Source: Pseudobutyrivibrio ruminis HUN009
Lineage (GTDB): Bacteria; Bacillota; Clostridia; Lachnospirales; Lachnospiraceae
Assembly: GCF_000703005.1 (NCBI RefSeq)
Contig: NZ_JNLH01000001.1
Coordinates: 895,501-959,500, forward strand
Direction of reading: 5' to 3'
Length of the DNA: 64,000 nucleotides
Positions 48,576 to 57,274 of this stretch are shown piece by piece; positions within the stretch are counted from its first letter, which is position 1; each line of letters begins with the position of its first letter. The notes under the pieces were generated by a model. That model saw only the letters and a program-made list of their open reading frames with translations. It searched no databases and had not been told where the DNA came from. A program made the position numbers and the translations under genes.

Positions 48576-51146
48576 ATGAGTATTATCGATAAGGTGTTTG
48601 GAACACACTCACAGCGCGAGTTAAAGCGCATCAATCCAATCGTAGATAAAATTGAATCATATAGAGAAGCTATGGGGGCTCTTACTGATGAAGAGCTTCG
48701 CCATAAGACAATAGAATACAAGGAGAGACTTGCTAACGGAGAGACACTTGATGACCTCCTCCCAGAGGCATACGCTACAGTTCGTGAAGCTGCTAAGCGT
48801 GCCCTTGGCATGGAGCACTTTAGAGTACAGCTCATCGGTGGTGTTATTTTGCATCAGGGGCGTATCGCAGAGATGCGTACTGGTGAAGGTAAGACTCTTG
48901 TTTCAACACTTCCAGCATACCTTAACGCACTTGAAGGCAAGGGCGTTCACATCGTTACTGTAAACGATTACCTTGCAAAGCGTGATGCTGAGTGGATGGG
49001 TGAGGTTCATCGTTTCCTCGGCCTTACAGTTGGTGTTGTTTTAAACGACATGTCAAAGGAAGAGCGTCAGGCAGCTTACAATTGTGATATCACATACATC
49101 ACAAACAACGAGCTTGGTTTCGACTATCTTCGTGACAACATGTGTGTATACGAAAAAGATTTGGTTCAGCGTGGCCTTCACTACTGTATCATCGATGAGG
49201 TTGACTCAGTTCTTATCGATGAGGCACGTACACCGCTTATCATTTCAGGTCAGTCTGGAAAGTCTACAAAGCTTTATGAGCTTTGCGATGTTCTTGCTCG
49301 TCAGCTTCAGCGAGGCGAGGACCTTCCTGAGTTCTCAAAGATGGATGCCATCATGGGCGTTGAGCGTAACGAAACTGGTGACTTCATCGTAGACGAAAAG
49401 GACAAGGTAGTTAACCTTACAGCACAGGGTGTTGCAAAGGTTGAGCAGTTCTTCCACATCGAGAACCTTGCAGATCCAGAAAACCTTGAAATCCAGCACA
49501 ACATCATCCTTGCACTTCGTGCTCACAATCTTATGTTTAAGGATCAGGATTATGTTGTTTCAGATGGTCAGGTTATGATCGTTGATTCATTCACAGGACG
49601 TATCATGCCAGGTCGTCGTTATTCAGATGGTTTACATCAGGCTATCGAAGCAAAGGAGCGTGTTGAGGTTAAGCGCGAGTCTATGACTCTTGCAAGCATC
49701 ACATTCCAGAGCTTCTTCAATAAATATGACAAGAAGGCAGGTATGACAGGTACTGCTCTTACAGAGGAGCAGGAGTTCCGTGATATCTACGGAATGGACG
49801 TTGTAGAGGTTCCTACAAATCGTCCAGTACAGCGTATCGATCATGATGATGCTGTTTACAAGACAAAGGCTGAAAAGTACAAAGCAGTTGTTGAGGAAGT
49901 TAAAAAGGCTCACGAAAAGGGACAGCCAGTACTTGTTGGTACAATCGATATCGATATTTCAGAGCTCGTTTCAAAGATGCTTCGTCGCGAAGGAATCGAG
50001 CACAATGTATTAAATGCAAAGTATCATGAGAAGGAAGCTGAAATCGTAGCAGAAGCAGGTAAGCATGGCGCAGTTACAATCGCTACTAACATGGCTGGTC
50101 GTGGTACTGATATTAAGCTTGACGAGGAAGCTCGTGCTGCCGGTGGTCTTAAGATTATCGGTACAGAGCGTCACGAATCTCGTCGTATTGATAACCAGCT
50201 CCGTGGACGTTCAGGTCGTCAGGGAGACGTTGGTGAATCACAGTTCTTCATCTCACTTGAGGATGACCTTATGAGACTTTTCGGTTCAGATCGTCTCATC
50301 ACAATGTTCAACTCTCTTGGTGTTCCAGAGGGTGAGCAGATTAAGCACAAGATGCTTTCTGATGCTATCGAAAAGGCTCAGAAGAAGATTGAGGAAAACA
50401 ACTTCTCAGCTCGTAAGAACTTGCTTGATTACGATCAGGTTATGAATGAGCAGAGAGAGCTTATTTATAAGCAGCGTCGTCGTGTACTTATGGGCGAGGA
50501 TATGCATGAGCAGATCATCAGCATGATTAAGGACAAGGTTGACGAATGTATCGAAAAGACAATTCCAGATGATGTTGAAACAGACCTTTGGGAGCTTCAG
50601 GAGCTTAACCACCTCCTTTGCCCAGTCATTCCAGTTCCTGTAATGACAAAGCTTTCTCTTGGCAACATCAAAGAGAAAAAGCAGCTCAAAGAAAAGCTTA
50701 CAGAAATTGCACTTGATATGTACGATAAAAAGGAAAAAGAATTCGAGCAGCCAGAGCAGTTCCGTGAGGTTGAGCGAGTTATCCTTCTTAGAGTTATCGA
50801 CCGTAAGTGGATGGAAGAGCTTGATGATATGGAACAGCTTCGTCAGGGTATCCGTCTTCAGGCTTATGGTAACCGTAATCCAGTTGATGAATACAAGGCA
50901 GCCAGCTACGATATGCTTGATGCAATGAATGCTGCAATCATCAATGATACACTTACAATGCTCTACAGAATCCGCATTGAAAAGAAGGTTGAGCGTGAGG
51001 AAGTAGCTAAGGTTACTGGTACAAACAAAGACGACACAGCATCTTCAGGACCAAAGGTTCGAAAGGAAAAGAAGATTTTCCCTAACGATCCATGTCCATG
51101 TGGTTCGGGATTGAAGTACAAACAGTGTTGCGGAAGAAGCAAATAA
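48576..51146 (+). CDS. secA: Preprotein translocase ATPase SecA
   Basis: Drives export through SecYEG. The 856-residue protein has Walker A MRTGEGKT, Walker B IIDEVDSVLIDEA, the preprotein cross-linking domain, TNMAGRGTDIKL, GRSGRQGDVGESQF, and a C-terminal zinc-binding tail CPCGSGLKYKQCC that binds SecB or ribosomes. ATG 48576 with TAGGAGAG upstream gives the usual start MSIIDKVFG. Codon use (cgt, gtt, ctt) marks a highly expressed gene. Confidence 0.97.
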   Translation: MSIIDKVFGTHSQRELKRINPIVDKIESYREAMGALTDEELRHKTIEYKERLANGETLDDLLPEAYATVREAAKRALGMEHFRVQLIGGVILHQGRIAEMRTGEGKTLVSTLPAYLNALEGKGVHIVTVNDYLAKRDAEWMGEVHRFLGLTVGVVLNDMSKEERQAAYNCDITYITNNELGFDYLRDNMCVYEKDLVQRGLHYCIIDEVDSVLIDEARTPLIISGQSGKSTKLYELCDVLARQLQRGEDLPEFSKMDAIMGVERNETGDFIVDEKDKVVNLTAQGVAKVEQFFHIENLADPENLEIQHNIILALRAHNLMFKDQDYVVSDGQVMIVDSFTGRIMPGRRYSDGLHQAIEAKERVEVKRESMTLASITFQSFFNKYDKKAGMTGTALTEEQEFRDIYGMDVVEVPTNRPVQRIDHDDAVYKTKAEKYKAVVEEVKKAHEKGQPVLVGTIDIDISELVSKMLRREGIEHNVLNAKYHEKEAEIVAEAGKHGAVTIATNMAGRGTDIKLDEEARAAGGLKIIGTERHESRRIDNQLRGRSGRQGDVGESQFFISLEDDLMRLFGSDRLITMFNSLGVPEGEQIKHKMLSDAIEKAQKKIEENNFSARKNLLDYDQVMNEQRELIYKQRRRVLMGEDMHEQIISMIKDKVDECIEKTIPDDVETDLWELQELNHLLCPVIPVPVMTKLSLGNIKEKKQLKEKLTEIALDMYDKKEKEFEQPEQFREVERVILLRVIDRKWMEELDDMEQLRQGIRLQAYGNRNPVDEYKAASYDMLDAMNAAIINDTLTMLYRIRIEKKVEREEVAKVTGTNKDDTASSGPKVRKEKKIFPNDPCPCGSGLKYKQCCGRSK

Positions 51147-51172
51147 AAAAATGAAACTTGATTTCATTTTTT
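51147..51172 (+). terminator. Terminator after secA
   Basis: AAAAATGAAA/TTTCATTTTT with loop CTTGA and T run; AT-rich and weak, but directly after the stop codon. Confidence 0.65.
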
Positions 51173-51181
51173 ATTTGCCAC

Positions 51182-51289
51182 GACACATCCTCTTTGCCCG
51201 AAGGGCAATCTCAAATGGATGTGTCTTCCCGTTAGCTTAAATAAACTACATGTGATTTAGACAGAACCATCTCATTTTGAGATGGTTCT
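51182..51289 (+). ncRNA. Structured intergenic RNA ending in a strong terminator
   Basis: GACACATCC (51182-51190) pairs perfectly with GGATGTGTC (51217-51225), enclosing a second hairpin TTGCCC-GAA-GGGCAA (51194-51208). After 37 bases comes a perfect 12-bp terminator stem AGAACCATCTCA/TGAGATGGTTCT (51263-51289). The arrangement looks like a riboswitch-type leader for the methyltransferase at 51309 or a small RNA. It fits no riboswitch class that I know. Confidence 0.55.
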
Positions 51290-51308
51290 TACATTTAAAG
51301 GATAAAGT

Positions 51309-52103
51309 ATGACAGATTTAGAAGAATACTATAACAAATTCAATGAGGATAAACGCCTGCGAAGCCGCCATGGAATTATGGAGTTTACTGTTACTATGAA
51401 ATATGTCCACAAATATTTAGATATGGTTGCAGCAGAGACTGGAAAAGATAAAGCTAATATCCGGATTCTGGATATTGGAGCCGCCACAGGCGGCTACAGT
51501 ATCCCTCTTTGGGAAGAGGGATACGATGTCACAGCAGTGGAATTGGTGAAGCACAACCTTGGTATGCTTAAAGCCAAGGGCACAGGTGTAAAGGCTTTCC
51601 AGGGAAATGCACTTAAGCTCAAAAGATTTGAGGATGAGTCTTTTGATTTGACACTGTTGTTTGGACCGATGTATCACCTAAAGACTAGAGAAGAGCAATT
51701 ACAAGCTTTGAAAGAAGCAAAGCGTGTTACAAAGACTGGGGGATATATTCTTGTTGCGTATGTAATGAATGAGTATGCCTTCTTGACTTATGGAATTAAA
51801 GAGGGCCACGTCTTAGAGAATATTGCTGAGGGAAAGTTGGATGAAGCCTTCCACGTACGGCCGGGCGCTGATGATTTGTATATGTTTATGCGAACAGAAG
51901 ATATAGCAAGTCTAAATGAGGAGGTTGGTTTAGAGCGAATGCAGATTATTTCTCCAGATGGACCTGCTAATCATATGAGAAGGGAAGTTAATGCATTATC
52001 AGAGGAACAGTTTATGCAGTTTATTAATTATCAAATGGCCGTCTGCGAGCGCGCCGACTTGCTCGGCGCCAGCGCCCACACTGTAGACATATTAATAAAG
52101 TAA
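51309..52103 (+). CDS. Class I SAM-dependent methyltransferase
   Basis: A 264-residue Rossmann-fold methyltransferase with motif I LDIGAATGGYSIPLWEEG, the acidic residue of motif II (VTAVELV), and motif IV-like DLTLLFGPMYHL. The substrate cannot be predicted. It stands alone between the structured RNA and hicAB. The last codons are GC-rich (GCGAGCGCGCCGACTTGCTC) in contrast to the rest. Confidence 0.82.
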   Translation: MTDLEEYYNKFNEDKRLRSRHGIMEFTVTMKYVHKYLDMVAAETGKDKANIRILDIGAATGGYSIPLWEEGYDVTAVELVKHNLGMLKAKGTGVKAFQGNALKLKRFEDESFDLTLLFGPMYHLKTREEQLQALKEAKRVTKTGGYILVAYVMNEYAFLTYGIKEGHVLENIAEGKLDEAFHVRPGADDLYMFMRTEDIASLNEEVGLERMQIISPDGPANHMRREVNALSEEQFMQFINYQMAVCERADLLGASAHTVDILIK

Positions 52104-52142
52104 AAATTATATATTATGTAATTGGGTATTTGAAAAATAAAG

Positions 52143-52174
52143 AAAGGATGATAAAATGTAACTAGAATTTAGTT
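52143..52174 (+). promoter_or_regulatory. Start-stop leader and palindrome before hicA
   Basis: AAAGGAT (52144-52150) precedes ATG TAA (52156-52161), in frame with hicA. AACTA-GAATT-TAGTT (52160-52174) is a palindrome that could be the HicB operator. Confidence 0.45.
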
Positions 52175-52176
52175 GC

Positions 52177-52446
52177 ATGATTCAAATGCCAAAAAAGAAA
52201 GAGTTATTAGAAAAATTATTTAGAAAACCATATCCTAAAAACTTCACAGTTAGAGATTTAGATGCTCTTATGAGTAAATGCAATTGCGATAAATTTCAGG
52301 GAGGTAGAGGTTCAAGTATAGGATATATTCATATTAAAACAGGTAGAATAGTTCAATTTGATGGGCCACATCCAGGTAAGGAATTATATAAATATCAGAT
52401 TGATATGATTAAAAAATATATAAATGATATTGGAGAAAAGGAGTAG
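52177..52446 (+). CDS. hicA: HicA-family mRNA interferase toxin
   Basis: An 89-residue dsRNA-binding-fold protein: KELLEKLFRKPYPKNFTVRD, LDALMSKCNCDKFQGGRGSS, GYIHIKTGRIVQFDGPHPG. It follows the subfamily in which the His of the active region lies in the GYIH strand. HicA cuts mRNA in growth arrest. The start may be ATG 52177 or 52186 (MPKKKELL, the usual HicA start); neither has a good ribosome site. The only good site serves the ATG-TAA pair upstream. HicB follows 6 bp downstream. Confidence 0.82.
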   Translation: MIQMPKKKELLEKLFRKPYPKNFTVRDLDALMSKCNCDKFQGGRGSSIGYIHIKTGRIVQFDGPHPGKELYKYQIDMIKKYINDIGEKE

Positions 52447-52452
52447 TAGCTT

Positions 52453-52806
52453 ATGAAATCAGATATGATGAAATATAAAGGATATCGAGCAACAGTAGGC
52501 TATGATAGCCGCGACAATATATTTATTGGAAAGGTCTTTGGAATAAAAGATTCATTGAATTTTCATGGAAGCTCAATTGAAGAATTAGAGAATTCTTTTC
52601 ATGATTCTATTGATAATTATTTGGAAATATGTGAAAAATATGGAAAGGTTCCAGAAAAAGAGTTTTCAGGAACATTCAATGTAAGAACATCACCAGAGAT
52701 TCATGAAAAAGCTTCAGTGTATGCAGCAGAAAATGGATGTACTTTAAATCAAGTTGTCACAATGGCAATGGAATTATTCTTAAGAAAAAAGATGATGAAA
52801 ATATAA
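52453..52806 (+). CDS. hicB: HicB-family antitoxin
   Basis: A 117-residue antitoxin with the partial RNase H-like N-terminal fold (MKYKGYRATVGYDSRDNIFI, SIEELENSFHDSIDNYLE) that covers HicA, and a C-terminal ribbon-helix-helix DNA-binding part (TSPEIHEKASVYAAENG, LNQVVTMAMELFL) for autoregulation. The order toxin-antitoxin is normal for hic loci. Confidence 0.88.
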   Translation: MKSDMMKYKGYRATVGYDSRDNIFIGKVFGIKDSLNFHGSSIEELENSFHDSIDNYLEICEKYGKVPEKEFSGTFNVRTSPEIHEKASVYAAENGCTLNQVVTMAMELFLRKKMMKI

Positions 52807-52810
52807 AACA

Positions 52811-52848
52811 AAAGCAGCTAATCGACTTAGTCGATGTAGCTGCTTTTT
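52811..52848 (+). terminator. Bidirectional terminator after hicB
   Basis: AAAGCAGCTA-ATCGAC / GTCGAT-GTAGCTGCTTT is followed by TTTT on the plus strand and TGTTTTAT on the minus strand. The minus-strand small gene ends in its loop. Confidence 0.85.
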
Positions 52849-52913
52849 AAATAATCTATGAATGTCATAACTTTGCCGTTTTCGCTGTCAAATAACTCTT
52901 TGAAAATGTTCAT
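52827..52913 (-). CDS. 28-residue small protein, convergent to hicAB
   Basis: On the minus strand, ATAGGAGG stands 7 bases before ATG (complement of 52911-52913), opening 28 codons: MNIFKELFDSENGKVMTF... ending in SSYID. It is amphipathic and acidic, without a signal peptide. The near-perfect ribosome site and the terminator at its end suggest a real small gene. No homologue comes to mind. Confidence 0.5.
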   Translation of the reverse strand: MNIFKELFDSENGKVMTFIDYLKSSYID

Positions 52914-53087
52914 GTCAAAACCTCCTATAAACATTTTTATCAATCAACATCTATAGAATACCATGATTTCTGAAAACTTCCATTGAGAAGTTATACAAAT
53001 TATACAATTTCCACAATCGCAAAATGTATATAATGCACAAAAAGAGAGCGATTATCCCGCTATAACATAAATCTATAATGTTTTAGA

Positions 53088-53115
53088 TTGATTTTGCACA
53101 ATCAAATAGTATAAT
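53088..53115 (+). promoter_or_regulatory. Promoter with internal operator for the nitroreductase gene
   Basis: TTGATT (53088-53093) and TATAAT (53110-53115) are 16 bp apart. TTGAT-TTTGCACA-ATCAA (53088-53105) is an inverted repeat covering the -35 and spacer, so a repressor or activator could bind there. The rest of 52914-53087 is AT-rich with no other signal that I can name. Confidence 0.55.
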
Positions 53116-53139
53116 ATAAATTAATCGGAGGTACGGTAT

Positions 53140-53949
53140 ATGTTTTTTGATGATGTAAAGAATAGAAGAAGTGTTAGAACTTTTGATGGAGAGGGATTAA
53201 CTCAAGAAGAATTAAAGGATTTACAGGCTTACTCTACAAGTATTGTAAATCCATACAATATCCCAGTTGAATTTGTGTTTTTAAATAAGGAAGATTATGA
53301 CTTATCAAGCCCAGTTCTATCTGGTGAAAAGCATTATATTTCAGCAAAGGTCAAAAAAGGCGAAAATGCAGATGTTGCCTATGGCTATAGTTTTGAAGAA
53401 TTATTAATGTATGCGGAAAGTAAAGGAATAGGTTCAGTTTGGATTGGTGGAACAATGCCAAGAGATAAATTTGAAGCTGCTTCAAATCTTCAGGCAGATG
53501 AAATTATGCCATGCATGAGCCCTATTGGATACCAGGCTGATAAAATGGGTGTTAAGGAAGTGCTTATGAGAAAAGGAGTAAAAGCCGACACCAGATTTGA
53601 CTTCTCAGACCTATTCTTTAAAGGTGATTTCAACACCCCACTTACTCAGGATGAGGCAAAGGAACGTGGTATTCTTTTAGCCCTTGAAGCAGTTCGCCTT
53701 GCGCCATCAGCTGTTAATAAGCAACCATGGCGAGTAGTAGTAACTGAAAATGGTGCACACTTCTACGAAAAGAAGGATCGCGGCTACGACAATGGCACAT
53801 ATGATTTACAGAAAGTAGATTTAGGTATCGCAATGTATCACTTTGAAAATCAGTGTCGCGAAGAGGGAAAGCAGCTTACATTTAAGCTTGCAGATCCAGG
53901 AATTGCTATCCCAGAAAAAACTGAATATATTGCAAGCTATATTTTCTAA
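53140..53949 (+). CDS. Nitroreductase family protein
   Basis: A 269-residue FMN-dependent oxidoreductase-like protein. RRSVRTFDGEGLTQEEL is the usual N-terminal flavin-binding start, YAESKGIGSVWIGG the central segment, and LEAVRLAPSAVNKQPWRVVV the Ser-Asn flavin loop, which here stands in the second half. This resembles the NAD(P)H nitroreductases with a duplicated or permuted layout found in clostridia. CGGAGGT precedes the start. Convergent with the AraC-type gene, with 4 bp between them. Confidence 0.8.
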   Translation: MFFDDVKNRRSVRTFDGEGLTQEELKDLQAYSTSIVNPYNIPVEFVFLNKEDYDLSSPVLSGEKHYISAKVKKGENADVAYGYSFEELLMYAESKGIGSVWIGGTMPRDKFEAASNLQADEIMPCMSPIGYQADKMGVKEVLMRKGVKADTRFDFSDLFFKGDFNTPLTQDEAKERGILLALEAVRLAPSAVNKQPWRVVVTENGAHFYEKKDRGYDNGTYDLQKVDLGIAMYHFENQCREEGKQLTFKLADPGIAIPEKTEYIASYIF

Positions 53950-53953
53950 TACA

Positions 53954-54811
53954 TTAAAATGACAGCGAGGCCTGTGACATAGCCTTTTTCTTAGGGCTAG
54001 TGCCATAGGTCTTTTTGTATGCCCTAAGGAATGTGGAGTAGGTACCAAAGCCGGCCTGCTCAGCAGCCTCCACTATAGCGACACCAGAATTAATCAATGA
54101 CTGTGCCATTGAGAGACGCTTGATAGTAATATAGTTTCCGATGGTATAGCCAGTTTCATTCTTAAAAGTATGCATTAAATAATACCTGGAAAGAAAAAAT
54201 TCCCCAGCTATTGCATCCACAGACAAATCCTCTGCCAGGTGTTCGTTAATATAATGAATAATCTCTCCGATTTTTGACCCAGCATAATTGGTAGAAATAT
54301 ATTCAACCTCATCGCTGATTGCAGCTCGATTCAGCTCAATCATAAATTCCAAAAACAGCACTTGCATGAAAAGTTCGTTGGCGTAATCCTCCTTGCCAAG
54401 ATTGGTGGTGAGCTTTCCGACAGCAGCAGCCACCTTAGAATTCTTGAAAGAGTGAAGTCTCAAAACATGAGAACCCTTTTCCATTGCATTTCTAAAGCAA
54501 TAAGATAAATCATTTCCCTCGCGACTGTATTCTGCCAAAAATTCCTTTGAAATATAAATGATGATTCTCTCGTAAGGGGAATTATCGTGAAAAATAGGAC
54601 GGTGAACTTCTCCTGCACTGACAAAAACAATATCGTCTGCCTGCAAATCGAAAGTCTGGCCCTCTATGGAATAGGAGGTGTTTCCAGATAGATGTATCAG
54701 CACTTTATGGAAATCATGATAATGAAAATCAATCTCACCCAAATTCGAATCCACGAGATGAAAAATCTTGAAATTATCATATAAATAGCCTTTTTTCGAG
54801 TATCTATCCAT
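53954..54811 (-). CDS. AraC family transcriptional regulator
   Basis: A 285-residue regulator. The N-terminal cupin-like sensor has FHYHDFHKVLIHLSGNTSYS and DIVFVSAGEVHRP; the C-terminal 100 residues are two helix-turn-helix motifs (AGEFFLSRYYLMHTFKNETG and AAEQAGFGTYSTFLRAYKKT). It has AGGAGG before the start on the minus strand. The ligand is likely a small molecule; the adjacent nitroreductase gene with its palindromic promoter is a possible target. Confidence 0.9.
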   Translation of the reverse strand: MDRYSKKGYLYDNFKIFHLVDSNLGEIDFHYHDFHKVLIHLSGNTSYSIEGQTFDLQADDIVFVSAGEVHRPIFHDNSPYERIIIYISKEFLAEYSREGNDLSYCFRNAMEKGSHVLRLHSFKNSKVAAAVGKLTTNLGKEDYANELFMQVLFLEFMIELNRAAISDEVEYISTNYAGSKIGEIIHYINEHLAEDLSVDAIAGEFFLSRYYLMHTFKNETGYTIGNYITIKRLSMAQSLINSGVAIVEAAEQAGFGTYSTFLRAYKKTYGTSPKKKAMSQASLSF

Positions 54812-54918
54812 GGCAACCTCCTATAATATCTTAAATTTATTATATATCTATCAGCACTATTTGCAATAATTTAAGCACAAAGCGGCATTATAATATTAAA
54901 AAGTGCGGAGTATACTTG

Positions 54919-54927
54919 TGGTATGAT
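54919..54927 (+). promoter_or_regulatory. Extended -10 promoter for dapF
   Basis: TGG directly before TATGAT (54922-54927) forms an extended -10 box; the -35 region is weak. The divergent AraC-type gene shares this 154-bp intergenic region. Confidence 0.45.
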
Positions 54928-54965
54928 AGAAACCGTACAGTTAACTAGTTTCGAAAGGACATTAT

Positions 54966-55799
54966 ATGAAATTTACAAAAATGCATGGCTGCGGTAACGA
55001 CTACGTTTATGTAAATCTTTTTGAGGAGCAGCTTGATAACCCAGCAGAAGTTTCTATTAAAGTTAGCGACAGACATTTCGGAATCGGCTCAGATGGTCTT
55101 ATCACAATCGGCCCATCTGACAAGGCAGATTTCAGAATGCACATATATAACGCTGATGGTTCAGAGGCAGAGATGTGTGGTAACGGCATTCGTTGCGTTG
55201 CTAAATATGTCTACGACCACAAGCTTACAGACAAAACTGAAATCACTGTAGAAACAGGAGCCGGAGTTCTTACTCTTATCCTTTATCCAGAAAACGGCAA
55301 GGTTCAGCAGGTTCGCGTAGATATGGGTGAGCCAATTCTTACACCTGCAGATATTCCAGTGGTTTCTGAAAATGACCAGGTCATTGATGAACCAATCGAA
55401 GTAGGCGGCAAGACTTGGAACATAACATGCGTTTCAATGGGCAACCCACATGCAGTTGTTTTTGTAGATGACACAGCAAATTTCCCACTTGAAAAATACG
55501 GTCCACTTTTTGAAAATCACGAAAGATTTCCAAAGCGTACCAATACAGAATTTGTTCAGGTTATCAGCCGTACTGAGGCTAACATGCGAGTTTGGGAGCG
55601 CGGTAGCGCCGAGACTTGGGCTTGCGGAACAGGCACATGTGCATGTGTTATGGCGTGCATCCTTAATGGAAAGACAGAAGACAAAGTATTAGTTCACCTG
55701 AGAGGTGGTGACCTTACCATAGAATACGACCGCGCAAGCAATCACGTATTCATGACAGGTCCAGCAACCGAGGTATTTTCAGGAGAAATAGAGGTATAA
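54966..55799 (+). CDS. dapF: Diaminopimelate epimerase
   Basis: Converts LL- to meso-diaminopimelate for lysine and peptidoglycan. The 277-residue protein has FTKMHGCGNDYVY and the two active-site Cys regions: EMCGNGIRCVAKYV and ETWACGTGTCACVM. It has no cofactor. First gene of a cell-wall and lysine cluster with murE and dapA. Confidence 0.95.
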   Translation: MKFTKMHGCGNDYVYVNLFEEQLDNPAEVSIKVSDRHFGIGSDGLITIGPSDKADFRMHIYNADGSEAEMCGNGIRCVAKYVYDHKLTDKTEITVETGAGVLTLILYPENGKVQQVRVDMGEPILTPADIPVVSENDQVIDEPIEVGGKTWNITCVSMGNPHAVVFVDDTANFPLEKYGPLFENHERFPKRTNTEFVQVISRTEANMRVWERGSAETWACGTGTCACVMACILNGKTEDKVLVHLRGGDLTIEYDRASNHVFMTGPATEVFSGEIEV

Positions 55800-55801
55800 A
55801 A

Positions 55802-57274
55802 ATGAAATTAACAACTCTTTTAGAAGAATTAGACTATGAGTTATTCGCAGGAGAATTAGACCGCGAAATATCTACACTTACATACGACTCAAGAAAAGTA
55901 GAAAAGGATTCAGTGTTTGTTTGCATCTCAGGCACAGTTAGAGATGCCCATGATTTCATTCCAGATGTAATCGAAAAGGGCGCAGGCACTATCATCATCG
56001 AAAAAGATGTTGAAACAGTTCCAGGTGTTACTTACATCAAAGTAAAGAACAGCCGTCAGGCTCTTGCAATTCTTTCAGCTGCATACTTTGGTCACCCTGC
56101 AAAGGAGCTTAAGACTATCGGTATCACTGGTACAAAGGGCAAGACAACTACCACATACATGGTAAAGTCAATCCTTGAAAAGGCAGGCATCAAGACAGGT
56201 CTTATTGGCACAATCGAGTCAATCGTTGGTGAGGAGCGCATTCCTGCTGTAAACACAACTCCAGAATCATACCGTGTTCAGGAGCTTTTCAGACAGATGG
56301 TTGATGCTGGCCTTGATGCAGTAGTTATGGAGGTTAGCTCCCAGGCTCTTATGCTTCACAGAGTTTCAGGTTTCACTTTTGACATCGGTGTATTCACAAA
56401 CCTTGAGCCAGATCATATCGGTGAGAATGAGCACAAGGATTTTGAAGATTATATGCACTGCAAGAGCCTTCTTTTCCAGCAGTGTAAAGTAGGTATTTTT
56501 AATGGAGATAGCGAGCACATCGATGGTATCCTTAAGGGACACACTTGCGATGTCATTAAATATGGTTACGGTAAGGACAACGACCTTATTGCTGAAAATG
56601 TTGAGCTTCTCAAGGAGCACGGCGCTCTTGGTGTTAAGTATCACATCGCCGGCAAGGAAAACATGGATGTTGAGGTAAACGTTCCAGGAACATTCTCTGT
56701 TTACAACTCACTTACAGCAGTTGCTATCTGCAAGCAGTTTGATGTTGCAGAGGATAAAATCAAGGCAGCCCTCAAGGATGTTCACGTAAAGGGACGTATT
56801 GAGCTTGTGCCAGTTTCAAAGAAATTTACAGTCATGATTGACTATGCACATAATGCAATGGCTCTTGATAGCCTTCTTACAACTCTCAAGGCCTATGAGC
56901 CAGGCAGATTGGTTTGCCTCTTTGGATGCGGAGGAAACCGTGCAAAGAGCCGTCGTTATGAAATGGGAGAGGTAAGCTCAAAGCTTGCTGATCTTACAGT
57001 TGTTACATCAGACAACCCACGTAACGAGGAGCCAATGGATATTATCAATGATATTCTCATCGGCGTTAAGAAAGCTGATGGCGAATACGTAACAATCCCT
57101 GATCGTAAGGAAGCAATTCGTTATTGCCTTGTAAATGCAAAAGAAGGTGATATTGTGGTACTTGCAGGTAAGGGTCATGAGGATTACCAGGAAATAAAAG
57201 GTGTAAAGCACCACATGGATGAGCGTGAGCTTATCGAAGATATTATTAAGGAGGATGGACATGACATTATTTAA
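55802..57274 (+). CDS. murE: UDP-MurNAc-L-Ala-D-Glu:meso-diaminopimelate ligase
   Basis: Adds the third residue of the peptidoglycan stem peptide. The 490-residue Mur ligase has the ATP motif GITGTKGKTTTTYM, NTTPESYRVQELF, MEVSSQALMLHRV and FTNLEPDHIGEN. TSDNPRNEEP at about residue 402 contains DNPR, the motif that selects meso-diaminopimelate over lysine, in agreement with dapF and dapA next door. It starts 2 bp after dapF and overlaps dapA by 14 bases. Confidence 0.94.
   Translation: MKLTTLLEELDYELFAGELDREISTLTYDSRKVEKDSVFVCISGTVRDAHDFIPDVIEKGAGTIIIEKDVETVPGVTYIKVKNSRQALAILSAAYFGHPAKELKTIGITGTKGKTTTTYMVKSILEKAGIKTGLIGTIESIVGEERIPAVNTTPESYRVQELFRQMVDAGLDAVVMEVSSQALMLHRVSGFTFDIGVFTNLEPDHIGENEHKDFEDYMHCKSLLFQQCKVGIFNGDSEHIDGILKGHTCDVIKYGYGKDNDLIAENVELLKEHGALGVKYHIAGKENMDVEVNVPGTFSVYNSLTAVAICKQFDVAEDKIKAALKDVHVKGRIELVPVSKKFTVMIDYAHNAMALDSLLTTLKAYEPGRLVCLFGCGGNRAKSRRYEMGEVSSKLADLTVVTSDNPRNEEPMDIINDILIGVKKADGEYVTIPDRKEAIRYCLVNAKEGDIVVLAGKGHEDYQEIKGVKHHMDERELIEDIIKEDGHDII

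Noticed and set aside
48146..48835. Minus-strand frames over the FHA and secA starts
   Set aside because: They overlap well-supported genes and the secA promoter and show no coding signals.
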